A stretch of 64,000 nt of DNA from Bacillus zhangzhouensis (lineage in GTDB: Bacteria > Bacillota > Bacilli > Bacillales > Bacillaceae): assembly GCA_025809375.1 (NCBI GenBank), contig CP099514.1, positions 2,779,528-2,843,527 on the forward strand, in the 5' to 3' direction. How positions within the stretch are numbered: position 1 is the stretch's first letter; the number at the start of each line of letters is the position of its first letter. Under the pieces are notes generated by a model that was given only the letters and a program-made list of their open reading frames with translations, made no database searches and was not told the origin of the DNA. A program made the position numbers and the translations under genes. Positions 1 to 9,001 of the stretch are shown here, piece after piece.

Positions 1-87
1 CATATAAGCACCCAGCTCTACAGCCTTTTGTTTGTAAACATCATTTACACCTGGATTCGAACCAGCAAACACACAAAGCGTTTTCAT
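1..87 (-). CDS. yvdD: LOG-family protein YvdD, N-terminal part (cut by window edge)
   Basis: Only the first 29 codons are inside the window, read on the minus strand from ATG at 85-87. They encode [20 protein letters not shown] and a few more residues, which is the Rossmann-like start of the LOG/lysine-decarboxylase-like family (B. subtilis YvdD). Known family members are phosphoribohydrolases that release a base from nucleoside 5'-monophosphates. The PGGxGT catalytic motif lies outside the window. The gene is divergent from yvdC, as in B. subtilis. The identification rests on a short but characteristic N-terminus. Confidence 0.8.
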   Translation of the reverse strand, partial: MKTLCVFAGSNPGVNDVYKQKAVELGAYM

Positions 88-224
88 CAAAACAGCTCCA
101 TCTCTCTCTATGATTTCTTCACCCACTCATTCTACTATAATGATTTGTAAAGCAACAGCCGTTTCTTCTATATATAGTGTAAAATCAAAAGAGTGAACAC
201 CATATAAGGAGCTGTATAGAAAGA

Positions 225-566
225 ATGCAAACAACTGAGATGGAGAAGTGGATCAAGGATTTTTATCAAACGAGAAATTGGACAGAATACGGACCGTTTA
301 TCCGGTTAGGCTTCTTAATGGAAGAAACGGGAGAACTCGCTCGTGCTGTTAGAGCAATAGAAATCGGACGAGACCGGCCTGATGAGCAGAGACAGGAATT
401 ATCTGAGCTGAAGGAAGAACTCATTGAAGAAATGGGAGATGTTTTAGCAAATCTCCTCATTTTAGCAGATCAATATGATGTCACAGTAGAAGAGGTCTTC
501 AGCGCTCATCAACAAAAACTCACAAAGCGCTTTTCTGGAGAAAAAGAACCAGTAAAAAACACGTGA
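225..566 (+). CDS. yvdC: MazG-like nucleotide pyrophosphohydrolase YvdC
   Basis: This 113-residue protein has the all-alpha MazG/NTP-PPase layout. A helix carries FLMEETGELARAVRA (metal-binding ExxE type) and a second carries LIEEMGDVLANLLILAD (the EExGD half). The family hydrolyses (d)NTPs to monophosphate and pyrophosphate and is thought to clean the nucleotide pool; the substrate of this member is not known. AAGGAG at 206-211 lies 13 bases before the ATG, which is rather far. The stop codon is inside the stem of the following terminator. Divergent from yvdD. Confidence 0.85.
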   Translation: MQTTEMEKWIKDFYQTRNWTEYGPFIRLGFLMEETGELARAVRAIEIGRDRPDEQRQELSELKEELIEEMGDVLANLLILADQYDVTVEEVFSAHQQKLTKRFSGEKEPVKNT

Positions 567-588
567 CCAAGCTGTCACGTGTTTTTTA
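554..588. terminator. Bidirectional terminator between yvdC and yvdB
   Basis: A perfect 14-bp stem (554-567 with 574-587, core CACGTGAC/GTCACGTG) is flanked by A6 on the left and T6 on the right. It can therefore stop transcription from yvdC on plus and from yvdB on minus. It overlaps the yvdC stop codon. Confidence 0.9.
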
Positions 589-592
589 TGCC

Positions 593-2215
593 TTAAAGAT
601 GCTGTGGTGAGATGTCATCCGTTCGTTCAAAGAAATGCTGCTTTCCGATATGATGGAATAGACCTGTTCGATGCAAAAGCTCCATAGGCTGTGATTGAAG
701 CCCAACGATCATCAGCTTTCCATTATGATGCTTTAATCGATTGCAGATATTCATTAGAACCGCTTCTGCCGATGTGTCCATATAATTGACTTTATTCATA
801 AGCAGAATGAGCGTTTTCGGTTTTGTTTGAACATGGTCCAAAATCGAACTTTCCAATGAATCTGTTGTTCCGAAAAAGAGCGGTCCTTCAATGGAATACA
901 TACTGATCCCTTTCTCGTCTGTTTGTTTTTCTAAAGCAACTGCTGTTTCTATTTGAGGAACAGCAACATTTGTATGAATATTGGTCGTCTGGCTCATTTT
1001 TCTGATAAAAGCGATAAATGCTAAAATGAGACCAGAGGTGACACCAATAATCAAATCACCGATCACTGTGAGCAGGAAGGTCACGACAAGTACAAGTGAA
1101 TCAGCATTTTTCACTTTCACAATATTGATAAACTCTTTTCTCTCACTCATATTCCAAGCAACAAACATTAAAATCGGAGCCATTGCAGCAAGTGGAATCA
1201 TAGACGCATATGGCCCAAATACCATTAAGATCAGCAAGACGACAACGCCATGCACGATACCAGAAATCGGACTTGCCCCGCCATTTTTAATGTTCGTGGC
1301 CGTTCGGGCAATAGCTCCCGTCGCTGGAATTCCTCCGAAAAGCGGTGCCACCATATTGGCAATTCCTTGCCCAACAAGCTCCTTATTGCTGTCATGCTTA
1401 GAGCCTTTCATATGATCAGCGACCATTGCGGACAAAATCGATTCTACGCCGCCTAAAAGTGCAATGATAATTGCTGGAGGCAAAAGGTATATCATTTTTT
1501 CAATCGTCAATTCAGGGAAAGCGAAGGTTGGCAGCTGACGAGGGATTTCACCATATGCAGAGCCAATCGTATCAACTTGTCCTTGAAAAAAGAAAACGGC
1601 TAGAAACGTAGAAACCAATAGACCTAATAGAGCACCAGGTATTTTGGGAATGTATTTTTGTGCCGCCAAAATCACGATGAGCCCGATGACGGCTGTGATG
1701 ATGGCGAGACTGTTTGCGGTACTAAGATGGTCCACGATTTCTCTCATATTGAGGAAAAAACTTTCATGTTTTTCAACACCCTTTAATCCGAGGAAGTTGG
1801 CAATCTGTCCTGAAAAAATAATGACTGCAATGCCAGCAGTAAAACCGATGATAACCGGACGAGGAATAAATTTCATGAGCTTTCCTAGTTTGAATATTCC
1901 GAATAACACAAGCATACAGCCTGCCATAAAACCGGCAATGAACAAGTTTTCAATACCGTACTGGCTGACGATTCCGAATAAAATTGGAACAAATGCCCCG
2001 GTCGGCCCGCCGATCTGATACTTTGAACCACCAAACAATGAAATCAAAATGCCGGCAACGATGACTGTGTATAATCCATATTCTGGTCCGACACCAGATG
2101 CAATGGCAAATGCCATGCCTAAAGGAATTGCCACAACGCCCACGACAAGCCCAGCGATTAGATCGCGTCTAAACTTTGATGAATTGTACCCTTCAAATCT
2201 TCCATAAAAACGCAT
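593..2215 (-). CDS. yvdB: SulP-family anion permease with STAS domain (YvdB)
   Basis: 540 residues. The first ~400 are a chain of hydrophobic helices beginning DLIAGLVVGVVAIPLGMAFA, the SulP signature region. A C-terminal STAS domain follows (about residues 430-530, ending each core strand with LILLMNKVNYMDTSAEAVL). SulP proteins move sulfate, bicarbonate or other anions across the cytoplasmic membrane. AGGAGG (2228-2233, minus) precedes the ATG by 12 bases. The upstream gene yvdA is a beta-carbonic anhydrase only 37 bases away, so bicarbonate is the likelier substrate; that is inference from context. The bidirectional hairpin at 554-588 ends the transcript. Confidence 0.87.
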   Translation of the reverse strand: MRFYGRFEGYNSSKFRRDLIAGLVVGVVAIPLGMAFAIASGVGPEYGLYTVIVAGILISLFGGSKYQIGGPTGAFVPILFGIVSQYGIENLFIAGFMAGCMLVLFGIFKLGKLMKFIPRPVIIGFTAGIAVIIFSGQIANFLGLKGVEKHESFFLNMREIVDHLSTANSLAIITAVIGLIVILAAQKYIPKIPGALLGLLVSTFLAVFFFQGQVDTIGSAYGEIPRQLPTFAFPELTIEKMIYLLPPAIIIALLGGVESILSAMVADHMKGSKHDSNKELVGQGIANMVAPLFGGIPATGAIARTATNIKNGGASPISGIVHGVVVLLILMVFGPYASMIPLAAMAPILMFVAWNMSERKEFINIVKVKNADSLVLVVTFLLTVIGDLIIGVTSGLILAFIAFIRKMSQTTNIHTNVAVPQIETAVALEKQTDEKGISMYSIEGPLFFGTTDSLESSILDHVQTKPKTLILLMNKVNYMDTSAEAVLMNICNRLKHHNGKLMIVGLQSQPMELLHRTGLFHHIGKQHFFERTDDISPQHL

Positions 2216-2252
2216 GGTATGTGTTGGCCTCCTTCAAGTATGTGTAGATGAT

Positions 2253-2834
2253 TTAGGTATACTGCGCGTCAATCTGTTTGTCTTTCACAACGATATCTAG
2301 CTTTCCTGTTTCTGGATGAATCACCAGTCCATGAACAGCCACATCACTTGGCATCAGTGGATGCTCTTTCACTAATTTCACACTTTGGGTCACGCTCTCT
2401 TCAACTGAATCAAAGCCTGTCAGCCAGCCCTTTAAATCAACTCCTGAGTTTTTCACAATGCTTAAGCATTTCTCTTCGATTCCGCGTGCTTTCGCCTTTT
2501 CAAGTAAAGGTTCCGCCGCAAGACCTGCCATCCCGCATTCATGATGCCCTACAATGCATACTTCCACTGCCTTTAGCTCATAGATGGCTAGCAGAATACT
2601 CCGCATCACACTGCCAAACGGATGTGTCACGATGGCGCCCGCATTCTTAATGACCTTTGCGTCTCCGTTGCGCAGTCCCATAGATTGCGGCAATAATTCC
2701 AAAAGACGGGTGTCCATGCATGTTAAAATGACCAGTTTTTTCTCAGGAAATTTCCCCGTTTTGTAAGGTTCATAATGTTTCTCATTCACAAACTCTGAGT
2801 TGTGCTGAAGAATCTGTTCTAATTTAGATCCCAT
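2253..2834 (-). CDS. yvdA: Beta-class carbonic anhydrase (YvdA)
   Basis: 193 residues from the ATG at 2834, chosen because GGGAG lies about 8 bases upstream; the in-frame ATG at 2849 has no ribosome binding site. The beta-carbonic anhydrase zinc site is complete: Cys39-x-Asp41-x-Arg43 (TCMDTRL) and His97-x2-Cys100 (GHHECGMAG). The reaction is reversible hydration of CO2 to bicarbonate in the cytoplasm. Transcribed with the SulP permease yvdB immediately downstream, which suggests bicarbonate uptake coupled to interconversion. A promoter was not clearly identified. Confidence 0.87.
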   Translation of the reverse strand: MGSKLEQILQHNSEFVNEKHYEPYKTGKFPEKKLVILTCMDTRLLELLPQSMGLRNGDAKVIKNAGAIVTHPFGSVMRSILLAIYELKAVEVCIVGHHECGMAGLAAEPLLEKAKARGIEEKCLSIVKNSGVDLKGWLTGFDSVEESVTQSVKLVKEHPLMPSDVAVHGLVIHPETGKLDIVVKDKQIDAQYT

Positions 2835-2985
2835 TTTGCCATCTCCCATCTTTTTTTAAGTTTCGTAAGTCCGAACCTTGTCCTCCTTTTCTTGCTTGTG
2901 TTCTCAAGCATAGAGAAGAAAAATGATAGAAAAAAAAGAAAAAAATGAGAAAACAATGAGAAGAAATATCATCATTTTCTCTATT

Positions 2986-3180
2986 TTACGCTGCATCCCA
3001 ATGGATACGCGGGTTTATTTTCAATCTATTGTTTTCATAAAACCAAAAGACAATCAAATGGTTTAGTAGAAAATGACCATCCCGTTTAATACATTTCAAA
3101 TATAATAAATTTTCTATCAAAAAGTCTCGATCTATTTTCCAGTTTGTCAGATAATCTTTCGTAAAATCTTGCATTTTCAC
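2986..3180 (-). CDS. Small hypothetical protein
   Basis: A 64-codon reading frame in an otherwise AT-rich stretch of 500 bases between yvdA and the dehydrogenase gene. AGGA occurs about 10 bases before the ATG (minus strand). The product is basic and aromatic-rich with one hydrophobic patch (LLNHLIVFWFYENN). I do not recognise a family. It may be real, a relic of a longer gene, or chance; neither neighbour gives a clue to function. Confidence 0.35.
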   Translation of the reverse strand: MKMQDFTKDYLTNWKIDRDFLIENLLYLKCIKRDGHFLLNHLIVFWFYENNRLKINPRIHWDAA

Positions 3181-3389
3181 ATGTCCTATCTACCATCAGC
3201 TTATTTTTATATTGATAAAAAAGGCATCAAATGGCATATGAATATACTTTTTCACTCAGAAAATGTCTTTCCTTTACCGTTATTTCAGTATATTAAATAT
3301 TGAACTTCTAACATTCAAACGTGTTCTACCGAAATGGTTGCTTTATAATAAAAGGTGTAAGATGACCATGTGAAAGGAGCGAATTGACT

Positions 3390-4376
3390 GTGACACCCCA
3401 CATTTTTGTTGCCAAACCCTTACCTGCTTCTTTTGAGGAAATGCTAAAGGAACATTGTACATACGAGGTTTGGCAATCCAAAGACCCTATTCCAAGAGAC
3501 ATTTTGTTTGAGAAGCTGCAGCACGCTGACGGTCTTTTAACGTCTGGTACGAAAATCGATCAAGAGCTGTTAGATCACGCACCAAAACTCAAGGTAGTGA
3601 GCAATTACTCTGTCGGCTATGACAATTTCGATATAGAATCGATGAGGCAAAGAGGCGTGATTGGTACGCACACTCCTTATACGCTCGATCATACCGTTGC
3701 TGACCTTGCCTTTTCGCTCATTCTCTCCTCTGCCCGAAGAATTGCCGAGCTGGATCGTTTTATCCGTGAAGGAAAATGGACGAAATTCGTACAGGAAGAA
3801 GATACCTTTGGCATCGACGTTCATCATCAAACGCTCGGTATTATTGGCATGGGACGTATCGGAGAACAAGTTGCCAAACGGGCAGCACATGGTTTTGATA
3901 TGAACGTTCTTTATCATAACCGAAGCCGGAATGAAAAGGCTGAATCGGCGTATGGCACTGTATATTGCGCACTTGATGATCTTTTAAAACAAGCTGATAT
4001 CATCGTGTTGATTACACCGCTGACCAAGGAAACGTATCATATGATTGGGGAACGAGAATTGAAGTTAATGAAGCAAACGGCTTTATTTGTAAACATTTCC
4101 CGCGGGAAAACAGTGGATGAAAAAAGCCTCATTCAGGCGCTTCAGGAAGGATGGATCAGGGGTGCGGGGCTTGATGTGTATGAGCAGGAACCGCTTCCAG
4201 AGGATCACCCCTTCAAAGAGATGAACAATGTCACCCTAGCCCCTCACATCGGTTCCGCTACTGAAACAACAAGGGATCTCATGCTGAAACGAGCCATTCA
4301 TAATGTGATTCATGGAATAGACGGGAAGGCGCCTGTTGATGTTGTGAAGGAACTTGCTTCATCTTCATCAGGTTAA
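3390..4376 (+). CDS. yvcT: D-isomer 2-hydroxyacid dehydrogenase (YvcT-like 2-ketogluconate/glyoxylate reductase)
   Basis: About 328 residues of the D-2-hydroxyacid dehydrogenase family. The NAD(P)-binding [13 protein letters not shown] motif is near residue 153. The catalytic Arg is in [12 protein letters not shown], the Glu in LDVYEQEP, and the His in LAPHIGSAT. Such enzymes reduce 2-keto acids such as glyoxylate, hydroxypyruvate or 2-ketogluconate. Start choice: AAAGGAG at 3373-3379 is 10 bases from GTG 3390 but only 4 from the in-frame TTG 3384, so GTG is preferred. A TATAAT at 3344-3349 may be the -10 box, with a poor -35. Monocistronic, ended by a hairpin. Confidence 0.85.
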   Translation: MTPHIFVAKPLPASFEEMLKEHCTYEVWQSKDPIPRDILFEKLQHADGLLTSGTKIDQELLDHAPKLKVVSNYSVGYDNFDIESMRQRGVIGTHTPYTLDHTVADLAFSLILSSARRIAELDRFIREGKWTKFVQEEDTFGIDVHHQTLGIIGMGRIGEQVAKRAAHGFDMNVLYHNRSRNEKAESAYGTVYCALDDLLKQADIIVLITPLTKETYHMIGERELKLMKQTALFVNISRGKTVDEKSLIQALQEGWIRGAGLDVYEQEPLPEDHPFKEMNNVTLAPHIGSATETTRDLMLKRAIHNVIHGIDGKAPVDVVKELASSSSG

Positions 4377-4404
4377 GACGCAGAGAGCTGAACTGCGTCT
4401 TTTT
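4375..4404 (+). terminator. Rho-independent terminator after the dehydrogenase gene
   Basis: Stem AAGACGCAG (4375-4383) with CTGCGTCTT (4393-4401), followed by a T run. It overlaps the stop codon. Confidence 0.85.
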
Positions 4405-4437
4405 ATTTCTTTAGATGGCATCAGGACAAAAGCCTCA

Positions 4438-4480
4438 TTTTATGATTCTTTACATTCCCTTCATGTTCGGGTGCTATCAT
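4438..4480 (+). promoter_or_regulatory. Pho-box-like repeats and extended -10 promoter of the RNase gene
   Basis: Three hexamers at 11-bp spacing fit the PhoP half-site TTHAHA to varying degrees: TTTTAT (4438), TTTACA (4449, exact) and TTCATG (4460). They sit just upstream of an extended -10, TG-C-TATCAT (4472-4480), which has no recognisable -35. That is the layout of a PhoP-activated promoter. Phosphate-starvation control by PhoP is established for the binase gene of related strains; its application here is inferred from the sequence. Confidence 0.6.
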
Positions 4481-4537
4481 ATGAGGTAGATAAACATCAA
4501 GAGGACGGCATCCGATTTCCTTAATAGGAGGATGAAG

Positions 4538-5026
4538 ATGAAAAGATTGAGTTCAACTTTTACTATGTTCGCTCTGATCGCTACTATCCTGTTTTCTGGA
4601 TTTATCCCGCAGCAAGCTCGTGCCGAAACACCTCTTACACTAGCAGCCACAACTGAAACTGCTTCTATTCAGCTCATGCCAGATGTGCGTACCCTCGCCG
4701 TCATTAATACGTTTGACGGTGTAGCAGATTATTTAATTCGCTACAAACGACTGCCTGATAACTACCTGACGAAATCACAAGCAAGTGCTCTTGGATGGGT
4801 GGCATCTAAGGGAAATCTAGCAGAGGTGGCACCAGGTAAAAGCATTGGTGGAGATATTTTCTCAAACCGGGAGGGACGTCTTCCTTCAGCAAGCGGCCGA
4901 ACATGGCGTGAGGCAGACATCAACTACGTTTCAGGCTTCCGCAATGCTGATCGTCTCGTGTATTCAAGCGACTGGCTCATTTACAAAACAACAGACCATT
5001 ATGCAACTTTCACACGTATTCGATAG
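4538..5026 (+). CDS. Secreted guanyl-specific ribonuclease (binase/barnase type)
   Basis: A 162-residue precursor, counted from the second ATG. AGGAGGA (4526-4532) overlaps the first in-frame ATG (4532) and is correctly spaced for 4538. It has a signal peptide ending near QQARA, a short propeptide, and a 109-residue mature enzyme starting AVINTFDGVADYL. All barnase-family catalytic residues are present in mature numbering: Lys26, Glu72 (TWREADINY), Arg82 and His101 (TTDHYATF). It cleaves extracellular RNA after guanine through a 2',3'-cyclic phosphate. From memory of binase, it differs at only a few positions (around 21-24 and 54). No barstar inhibitor gene lies next to it or elsewhere in the window. 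Confidence 0.95.
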   Translation: MKRLSSTFTMFALIATILFSGFIPQQARAETPLTLAATTETASIQLMPDVRTLAVINTFDGVADYLIRYKRLPDNYLTKSQASALGWVASKGNLAEVAPGKSIGGDIFSNREGRLPSASGRTWREADINYVSGFRNADRLVYSSDWLIYKTTDHYATFTRIR

Positions 5027-5033
5027 TCAATAA

Positions 5034-5068
5034 AAAAGACAGCCCTGTTTGATCTGGAGCTGTCTTTT
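5034..5068. terminator. Bidirectional terminator between the RNase gene and yvcN
   Basis: Stem AAAAGACAGC (5034-5043) with GCTGTCTTTT (5059-5068). T runs are present in both orientations, serving the RNase gene (plus) and yvcN (minus). Confidence 0.85.
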
Positions 5069-5076
5069 AGTATGGT

Positions 5077-5820
5077 TTACGGTATAAGGTTTTTCACGTA
5101 ATCCTCAAAAGGAATCGAAAGCGGCTTTTTCGACACTTCTTCATGTTCATGTGTAGTGACATGATCCTCAGTAACGATCACACGTCCTGTGGGCGTGAGC
5201 TTTGACGCAAGCAGTCTTTTGTTAAAAGGAGAGGATTCATTTTCATAAATCTCATGTCTCATTTGGACCAATGAAGCCTCGTCCACCTTGTTCAATGTAA
5301 AAGCATAGCCTGTTTCAACGCCATCCCCCTTATCTAATTGGAGCAGATGTGTCCCTTTTTCGGTTTCCTCTGCTTTGACGCGAAACCGAATTGACGCTCC
5401 TTCCACCCAATCTTCTTTAAAAGACACAGGCTGAAGAGGTAAATTCACACCAAATCCCGCATCAATAAGAAAGCGTTCGTTGTGATGCTTCAACATGATG
5501 GCGACGTGCGTGCCATCAATTGCCCACGTGTCCGCTTCTTCGTTATACACGGTCCCTTTTAGAAGCTGTACAGAGAGCCCTGCCTCTTTTAACACATAGT
5601 ATAAGAGAGGATTGAGATCGTAACAAAGACCTCCTCTGTTTTCTTCGAGAAGATGCTGCTTCAACCCTTCTTGATTCAGAGCGTAGGATTGTTTGTTCAG
5701 GACAGATCTGTTTTCGAACGGAAAGGTATAGGCCATTTTTTTTAATAATACAGGTAAGTCATTAAAGGTGATGGACTGGCCTTTATATCCGATCTTCTGT
5801 AAAAAAGCTGATTGAATCAT
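5077..5820 (-). CDS. yvcN: Arylamine N-acetyltransferase (YvcN)
   Basis: 247 residues with the complete NAT catalytic triad: Cys66 (GGLCYDL), His105 (DGTHVAIM) and Asp120 (LIDAGFG). The family transfers acetyl from acetyl-CoA to arylamines and hydrazines in the cytoplasm, usually regarded as detoxification. It is the last gene of the yvcI-to-yvcN cluster. A hairpin with a T run lies between crh and this gene, and its AGGAGG directly follows that T run, so it is probably expressed by partial read-through. Confidence 0.88.
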   Translation of the reverse strand: MIQSAFLQKIGYKGQSITFNDLPVLLKKMAYTFPFENRSVLNKQSYALNQEGLKQHLLEENRGGLCYDLNPLLYYVLKEAGLSVQLLKGTVYNEEADTWAIDGTHVAIMLKHHNERFLIDAGFGVNLPLQPVSFKEDWVEGASIRFRVKAEETEKGTHLLQLDKGDGVETGYAFTLNKVDEASLVQMRHEIYENESSPFNKRLLASKLTPTGRVIVTEDHVTTHEHEEVSKKPLSIPFEDYVKNLIP

Positions 5821-5836
5821 ATCATTCCCTCCTAAA

Positions 5837-5866
5837 AAAACTGAGCCTTTGAAGAGACTCAGTTTT
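5837..5866 (-). terminator. Terminator/attenuator at the end of crh
   Basis: Stem AAAACTGAG/CTCAGTTTT (5858-5866 with 5837-5845) followed on the minus strand by T7. It overlaps the crh stop codon and lies upstream of the yvcN ribosome binding site, so it would reduce yvcN expression relative to crh. Confidence 0.7.
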
Positions 5867-6116
5867 CTTGATTGATAAAATCTGTTAACGCCTCAATGGC
5901 TTCTTGTTCATCCACACCATCTGCAATCAGTGTGACAGTAACCCCAGAGCTGATCGCAAGACTCATGAGACCCATAATGCTTTTCGCATTGACTTTTTTC
6001 CCATCTTTCTCTAGAAAAATATCTGCACCAAAGCGATTGGCTTCTTGTACGAACAAAGCAGCTGGACGTGCCTGCAAGCCTGTTTTCAGCTGGATGGTAA
6101 CCGTTTTTTCCACCAT
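5859..6116 (-). CDS. crh: HPr-like catabolite repression protein Crh
   Basis: 85 residues with the HPr fold. Residue 15 is Gln (TGLQARPAAL) where HPr has the His phosphorylated in sugar transport. Ser46 (NAKSIMGLM) is kept, which is the site phosphorylated by HPr kinase. Crh therefore acts in carbon catabolite repression with CcpA but not in the PTS. In B. subtilis it also binds methylglyoxal synthase and GlmR. Its kinase gene hprK is in this window (26213-27145), and glmR lies two genes upstream in the same unit. Confidence 0.97.
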   Translation of the reverse strand: MVEKTVTIQLKTGLQARPAALFVQEANRFGADIFLEKDGKKVNAKSIMGLMSLAISSGVTVTLIADGVDEQEAIEALTDFINQEN

Positions 6117-6143
6117 ATGATCTGCCTCCCTTTTTTCATTCTC

Positions 6144-7094
6144 CTATTTAAATGTAACAGCTTGTCCGTTTCGTAATTGTTCTGCGATTTGATCTAGCTT
6201 TCTTAAACGGTGGTTAATCCCTGACTTGCTGATCCTGCCGCTTTTTACCATTTCACCAAGTTCCTTCAGCGTGACCTCTTGATAGTCGACTCGCAGTTTG
6301 GCAATTTCACGAAGTTTATCCGGCAGGGCATCAAGTCCAATTTTTTCATCGATGAATTGAATGTTCTCGACCTGACGCAGTGATGCACCAATCGTTTTAT
6401 TCAAGTTTGCTGTTTCACAATTGACGAGCCGATTGACCGAGTTCCTCATGTCTCGGACGATTCGCACATCTTCAAAGCGAAGCAGCGAGTTATGAGCACC
6501 CACAACACTTAAGAATTCCGTTATTTTTTCTGCTTCCTTCAAGTACGTAATGTACCCTTTTTTACGCTCAAGTGTTTTACTATTGAGATGAAAGTGATTC
6601 ATCAGCTCACAAAGGGCATCATTATGTTCTTTATATAGTGAAAAAATCTCAAGGTGATAGGAGGACGTTTCTGGGTTATTCACAGAACCTCCTGCTAAAA
6701 AAGCACCTCTCATATAGGAGCGCTTGCAGCATCTTTTCTTCACAAGCTCTGCTGAAATATTTCGCTCAAATACAAATGGCTCACCTAATATTTTTAAATC
6801 CTCTAAAATGATTTTCGCTCGTTCTACCAGTCTGACAATATACACATTATTCTTTTTCAATCTCATTTTCTTACGGACGAGCAGTTCGACTGCCACATCA
6901 TATTTCTTTTTGAGCAGCGTATAAATCCGTCTCGCAATGGCTGCGTTCTCTGTCTGTATATCTAAAATCAATTTTCGATTAGAGAAAGATAATGAACCGT
7001 TCATACGGATGAGGGCAGAAAGCTCTGCTTTTGTGCAGCAGTCCTTCACGTCCAGATTAGTCAGCTCTTTTTTTGTCTCGGATGCAAATGACAT
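6144..7094 (-). CDS. whiA: DNA-binding protein WhiA
   Basis: 316 residues from the ATG at 7094. That start matches the family length and is preceded by GGGGGTGG. The longer reading frame from 7109 has AGGA touching its ATG and is less likely. The N-terminus is a LAGLIDADG homing-endonuclease-like fold. The C-terminus is a helix-turn-helix ([20 protein letters not shown]). WhiA controls sporulation and division in actinomycetes. In B. subtilis it is nucleoid-associated and influences division and chromosome segregation. It starts 17 bases after glmR ends, in the same operon. Confidence 0.93.
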   Translation of the reverse strand: MSFASETKKELTNLDVKDCCTKAELSALIRMNGSLSFSNRKLILDIQTENAAIARRIYTLLKKKYDVAVELLVRKKMRLKKNNVYIVRLVERAKIILEDLKILGEPFVFERNISAELVKKRCCKRSYMRGAFLAGGSVNNPETSSYHLEIFSLYKEHNDALCELMNHFHLNSKTLERKKGYITYLKEAEKITEFLSVVGAHNSLLRFEDVRIVRDMRNSVNRLVNCETANLNKTIGASLRQVENIQFIDEKIGLDALPDKLREIAKLRVDYQEVTLKELGEMVKSGRISKSGINHRLRKLDQIAEQLRNGQAVTFK

Positions 7095-7111
7095 CCTTGC
7101 CACCCCCATTC

Positions 7112-8071
7112 CTATTTTTTCTGATGCAGCAGGTCGACAAGCAGCGAGGCTACTTTCAGCGTGTCATGACGAATGACATGCTGGTCGTATGTAATGATTT
7201 CTCCAGGGATCACTTCTAGTCCCATTGCTTTCAGTGCATCTATGTCGAATTGGACAGGCTGGGCCTGTTCTTCTGCATATTTTGCTTTGATTTCTTCTGG
7301 AATTTCTTTATTATTCACAAAAATCGTATCGATAAATGGACGATCCATATGATCATTTAATGCCTGTACATGATCAGCTGCACTGTAGGAAAGCGTTTCC
7401 CCCGGCTGTGTCATGACATTGCAAATATACACTTTTTTCGCCTTAGAGCGAATCACTTCTTCTCCGATATGCGGGACAAGCAAGTTTGGCAAAATACTTG
7501 TATACAGGCTGCCAGGCCCAATGACGATTAAATCCGCCTCACGAATGACTTGAATGGATTCTGGCAGTGGTTCAATCGTATCGGGTGTGAGGAACACTCG
7601 TTTAATTCGCTCACCATAGGTGGGAATTTTCGATTCTCCTGTCACCATCTGCCCATTTGCTAATTCCGCATGAAGAACAACACTTGAATTCGCTGCTGGC
7701 AATACTTTTCCTCTCACATTTAAAACCTTGCTCATTTCAGTGACGGCATGAAAAAAATCACCGGTTATATTTGTCATGGCCGCAAGAATGAGGTTGCCGA
7801 GTGAGTGGCCTGTTAAGTCATTCCCTTTGTTAAAACGGTGCTGAAATAAATCTTCTACAAGCGGTTCAACATCAGAGAGAGCCGCAAGGACATTTCGAAT
7901 ATCTCCTGGAGGAGGAATATTCAAATCATGCCTCAGTCTGCCTGAGCTGCCTCCGTCGTCAGCAACCGTTACAATAGCGGTAATGTCCACTGGCTTCGTT
8001 TTTAGTCCCCTGAGCAAAACAGATAAGCCAGTACCGCCGCCAAGAATGACCACCTTTGGTAATGTCGCCAT
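7112..8071 (-). CDS. glmR: Gluconeogenesis/cell-wall precursor regulator GlmR (YvcK)
   Basis: 319 residues of the YvcK/CofD-like family, beginning [18 protein letters not shown] and continuing with [12 protein letters not shown], the nucleotide-sugar binding region. In B. subtilis it binds UDP-GlcNAc and stimulates GlmS, channelling carbon to peptidoglycan, and it is needed on gluconeogenic carbon sources. The ATG (8069-8071) directly abuts the rapZ stop codon (8072-8074), which indicates translational coupling. crh, whose product is reported to interact with GlmR, is downstream in the same unit. Confidence 0.95.
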   Translation of the reverse strand: MATLPKVVILGGGTGLSVLLRGLKTKPVDITAIVTVADDGGSSGRLRHDLNIPPPGDIRNVLAALSDVEPLVEDLFQHRFNKGNDLTGHSLGNLILAAMTNITGDFFHAVTEMSKVLNVRGKVLPAANSSVVLHAELANGQMVTGESKIPTYGERIKRVFLTPDTIEPLPESIQVIREADLIVIGPGSLYTSILPNLLVPHIGEEVIRSKAKKVYICNVMTQPGETLSYSAADHVQALNDHMDRPFIDTIFVNNKEIPEEIKAKYAEEQAQPVQFDIDALKAMGLEVIPGEIITYDQHVIRHDTLKVASLLVDLLHQKK

Positions 8072-8959
8072 CTATTTTCTGCTTCTCTTTTCAATGTCCC
8101 GGTGAGTGACATGTGTATAGTAATCGTTTTTAAAATACTCCGATAAATAGTTGGCCAGCGTTACTGATCGATGCTGTCCGCCTGTACAGCCGATGGCGAT
8201 CACAAGCTGGCTTTTTCCTTCTCGCTTATAGGACGGAAGCATAAAGCTGAGGAGATCAATTAATTTCTCCGTGAATTTTTGTGTTTCAGTCCATTTCATC
8301 ACATAGGAGCGCACTTCTTCATCGTTTCCAGTCTGTGGACGCATGCTCTCAATATAGTAAGGATTCGGCAGGAATCTCACGTCAAAGACAAGATCAGCAT
8401 CAATCGGCAGACCGTATTTAAAGCCAAAGGACATCACGTTTACTGTAAACACCTGTCCTTGATTGGTGGCAAAGTGCGTGACAATCTTTTCCCGCAGCTG
8501 TTTTGGTTTTAAATCCGATGTATCAAAAATCATTTGAGAGCGGCCTTTTAACTCCTCTAATAGCTCGCGCTCCATTGCAATTCCTTCAAGCGGCAAACCT
8601 GTTGTTGCAAGAGGGTGCGAACGTCTCGTTTCTTTGTATCTTGAGACAAGCACCTTATCATTTGCATCTAAAAATAGAATTCTTGGCGTGATCCAGTCAA
8701 GATCACTCATTTCATCTAAGGCCGCAATTAAGCTGTCAAAAAATTCGCGTCCGCGTAAATCCATCACAAGAGCGACCTTGCTCATCTTGGAATTCGATTC
8801 CTTCATAAGCTCTAGGAACTTCGGTAAAAGTGATGGCGGCAGGTTATCAACACAAAAGTAGCCTAAATCTTCAAAGCTTTGAATGGCTACCGTTTTCCCC
8901 GCACCTGACATTCCTGTAATAATCACAAGCTGAATATCTTCTTGTTTGTGTGTATTCAT
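8072..8959 (-). CDS. rapZ: Nucleotide-binding RapZ-family protein (YvcJ)
   Basis: 295 residues from the ATG at 8959, which matches the family length and has AAGGAGAGG upstream. An in-frame ATG at 8998 also has a fair AGGGAG and would add 13 residues. Walker A is GMSGAGKT (residues 16-23). The C-terminal domain has [20 protein letters not shown], typical of RapZ. E. coli RapZ guides RNase E to GlmZ and so tunes GlmS. In B. subtilis YvcJ is a GTPase linked to competence. Sitting next to glmR, it points to amino-sugar homeostasis. Confidence 0.93.
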   Translation of the reverse strand: MNTHKQEDIQLVIITGMSGAGKTVAIQSFEDLGYFCVDNLPPSLLPKFLELMKESNSKMSKVALVMDLRGREFFDSLIAALDEMSDLDWITPRILFLDANDKVLVSRYKETRRSHPLATTGLPLEGIAMERELLEELKGRSQMIFDTSDLKPKQLREKIVTHFATNQGQVFTVNVMSFGFKYGLPIDADLVFDVRFLPNPYYIESMRPQTGNDEEVRSYVMKWTETQKFTEKLIDLLSFMLPSYKREGKSQLVIAIGCTGGQHRSVTLANYLSEYFKNDYYTHVTHRDIEKRSRK

Positions 8960-9001
8960 GCCTGCTTCCTCTCCTTCTTTATGATGAAAACGGTTCATGT
9001 A

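Noticed and set aside
981..1415. 144-codon plus-strand frame inside yvdB.
   Set aside because: Antisense shadow of a clear SulP permease gene.
2930..2985. A/G-rich tract with weak GAGAAAA/TTTTCTC pairing downstream of the 64-codon frame.
   Set aside because: The stem is interrupted and lacks a GC-rich core; not convincing as a terminator.
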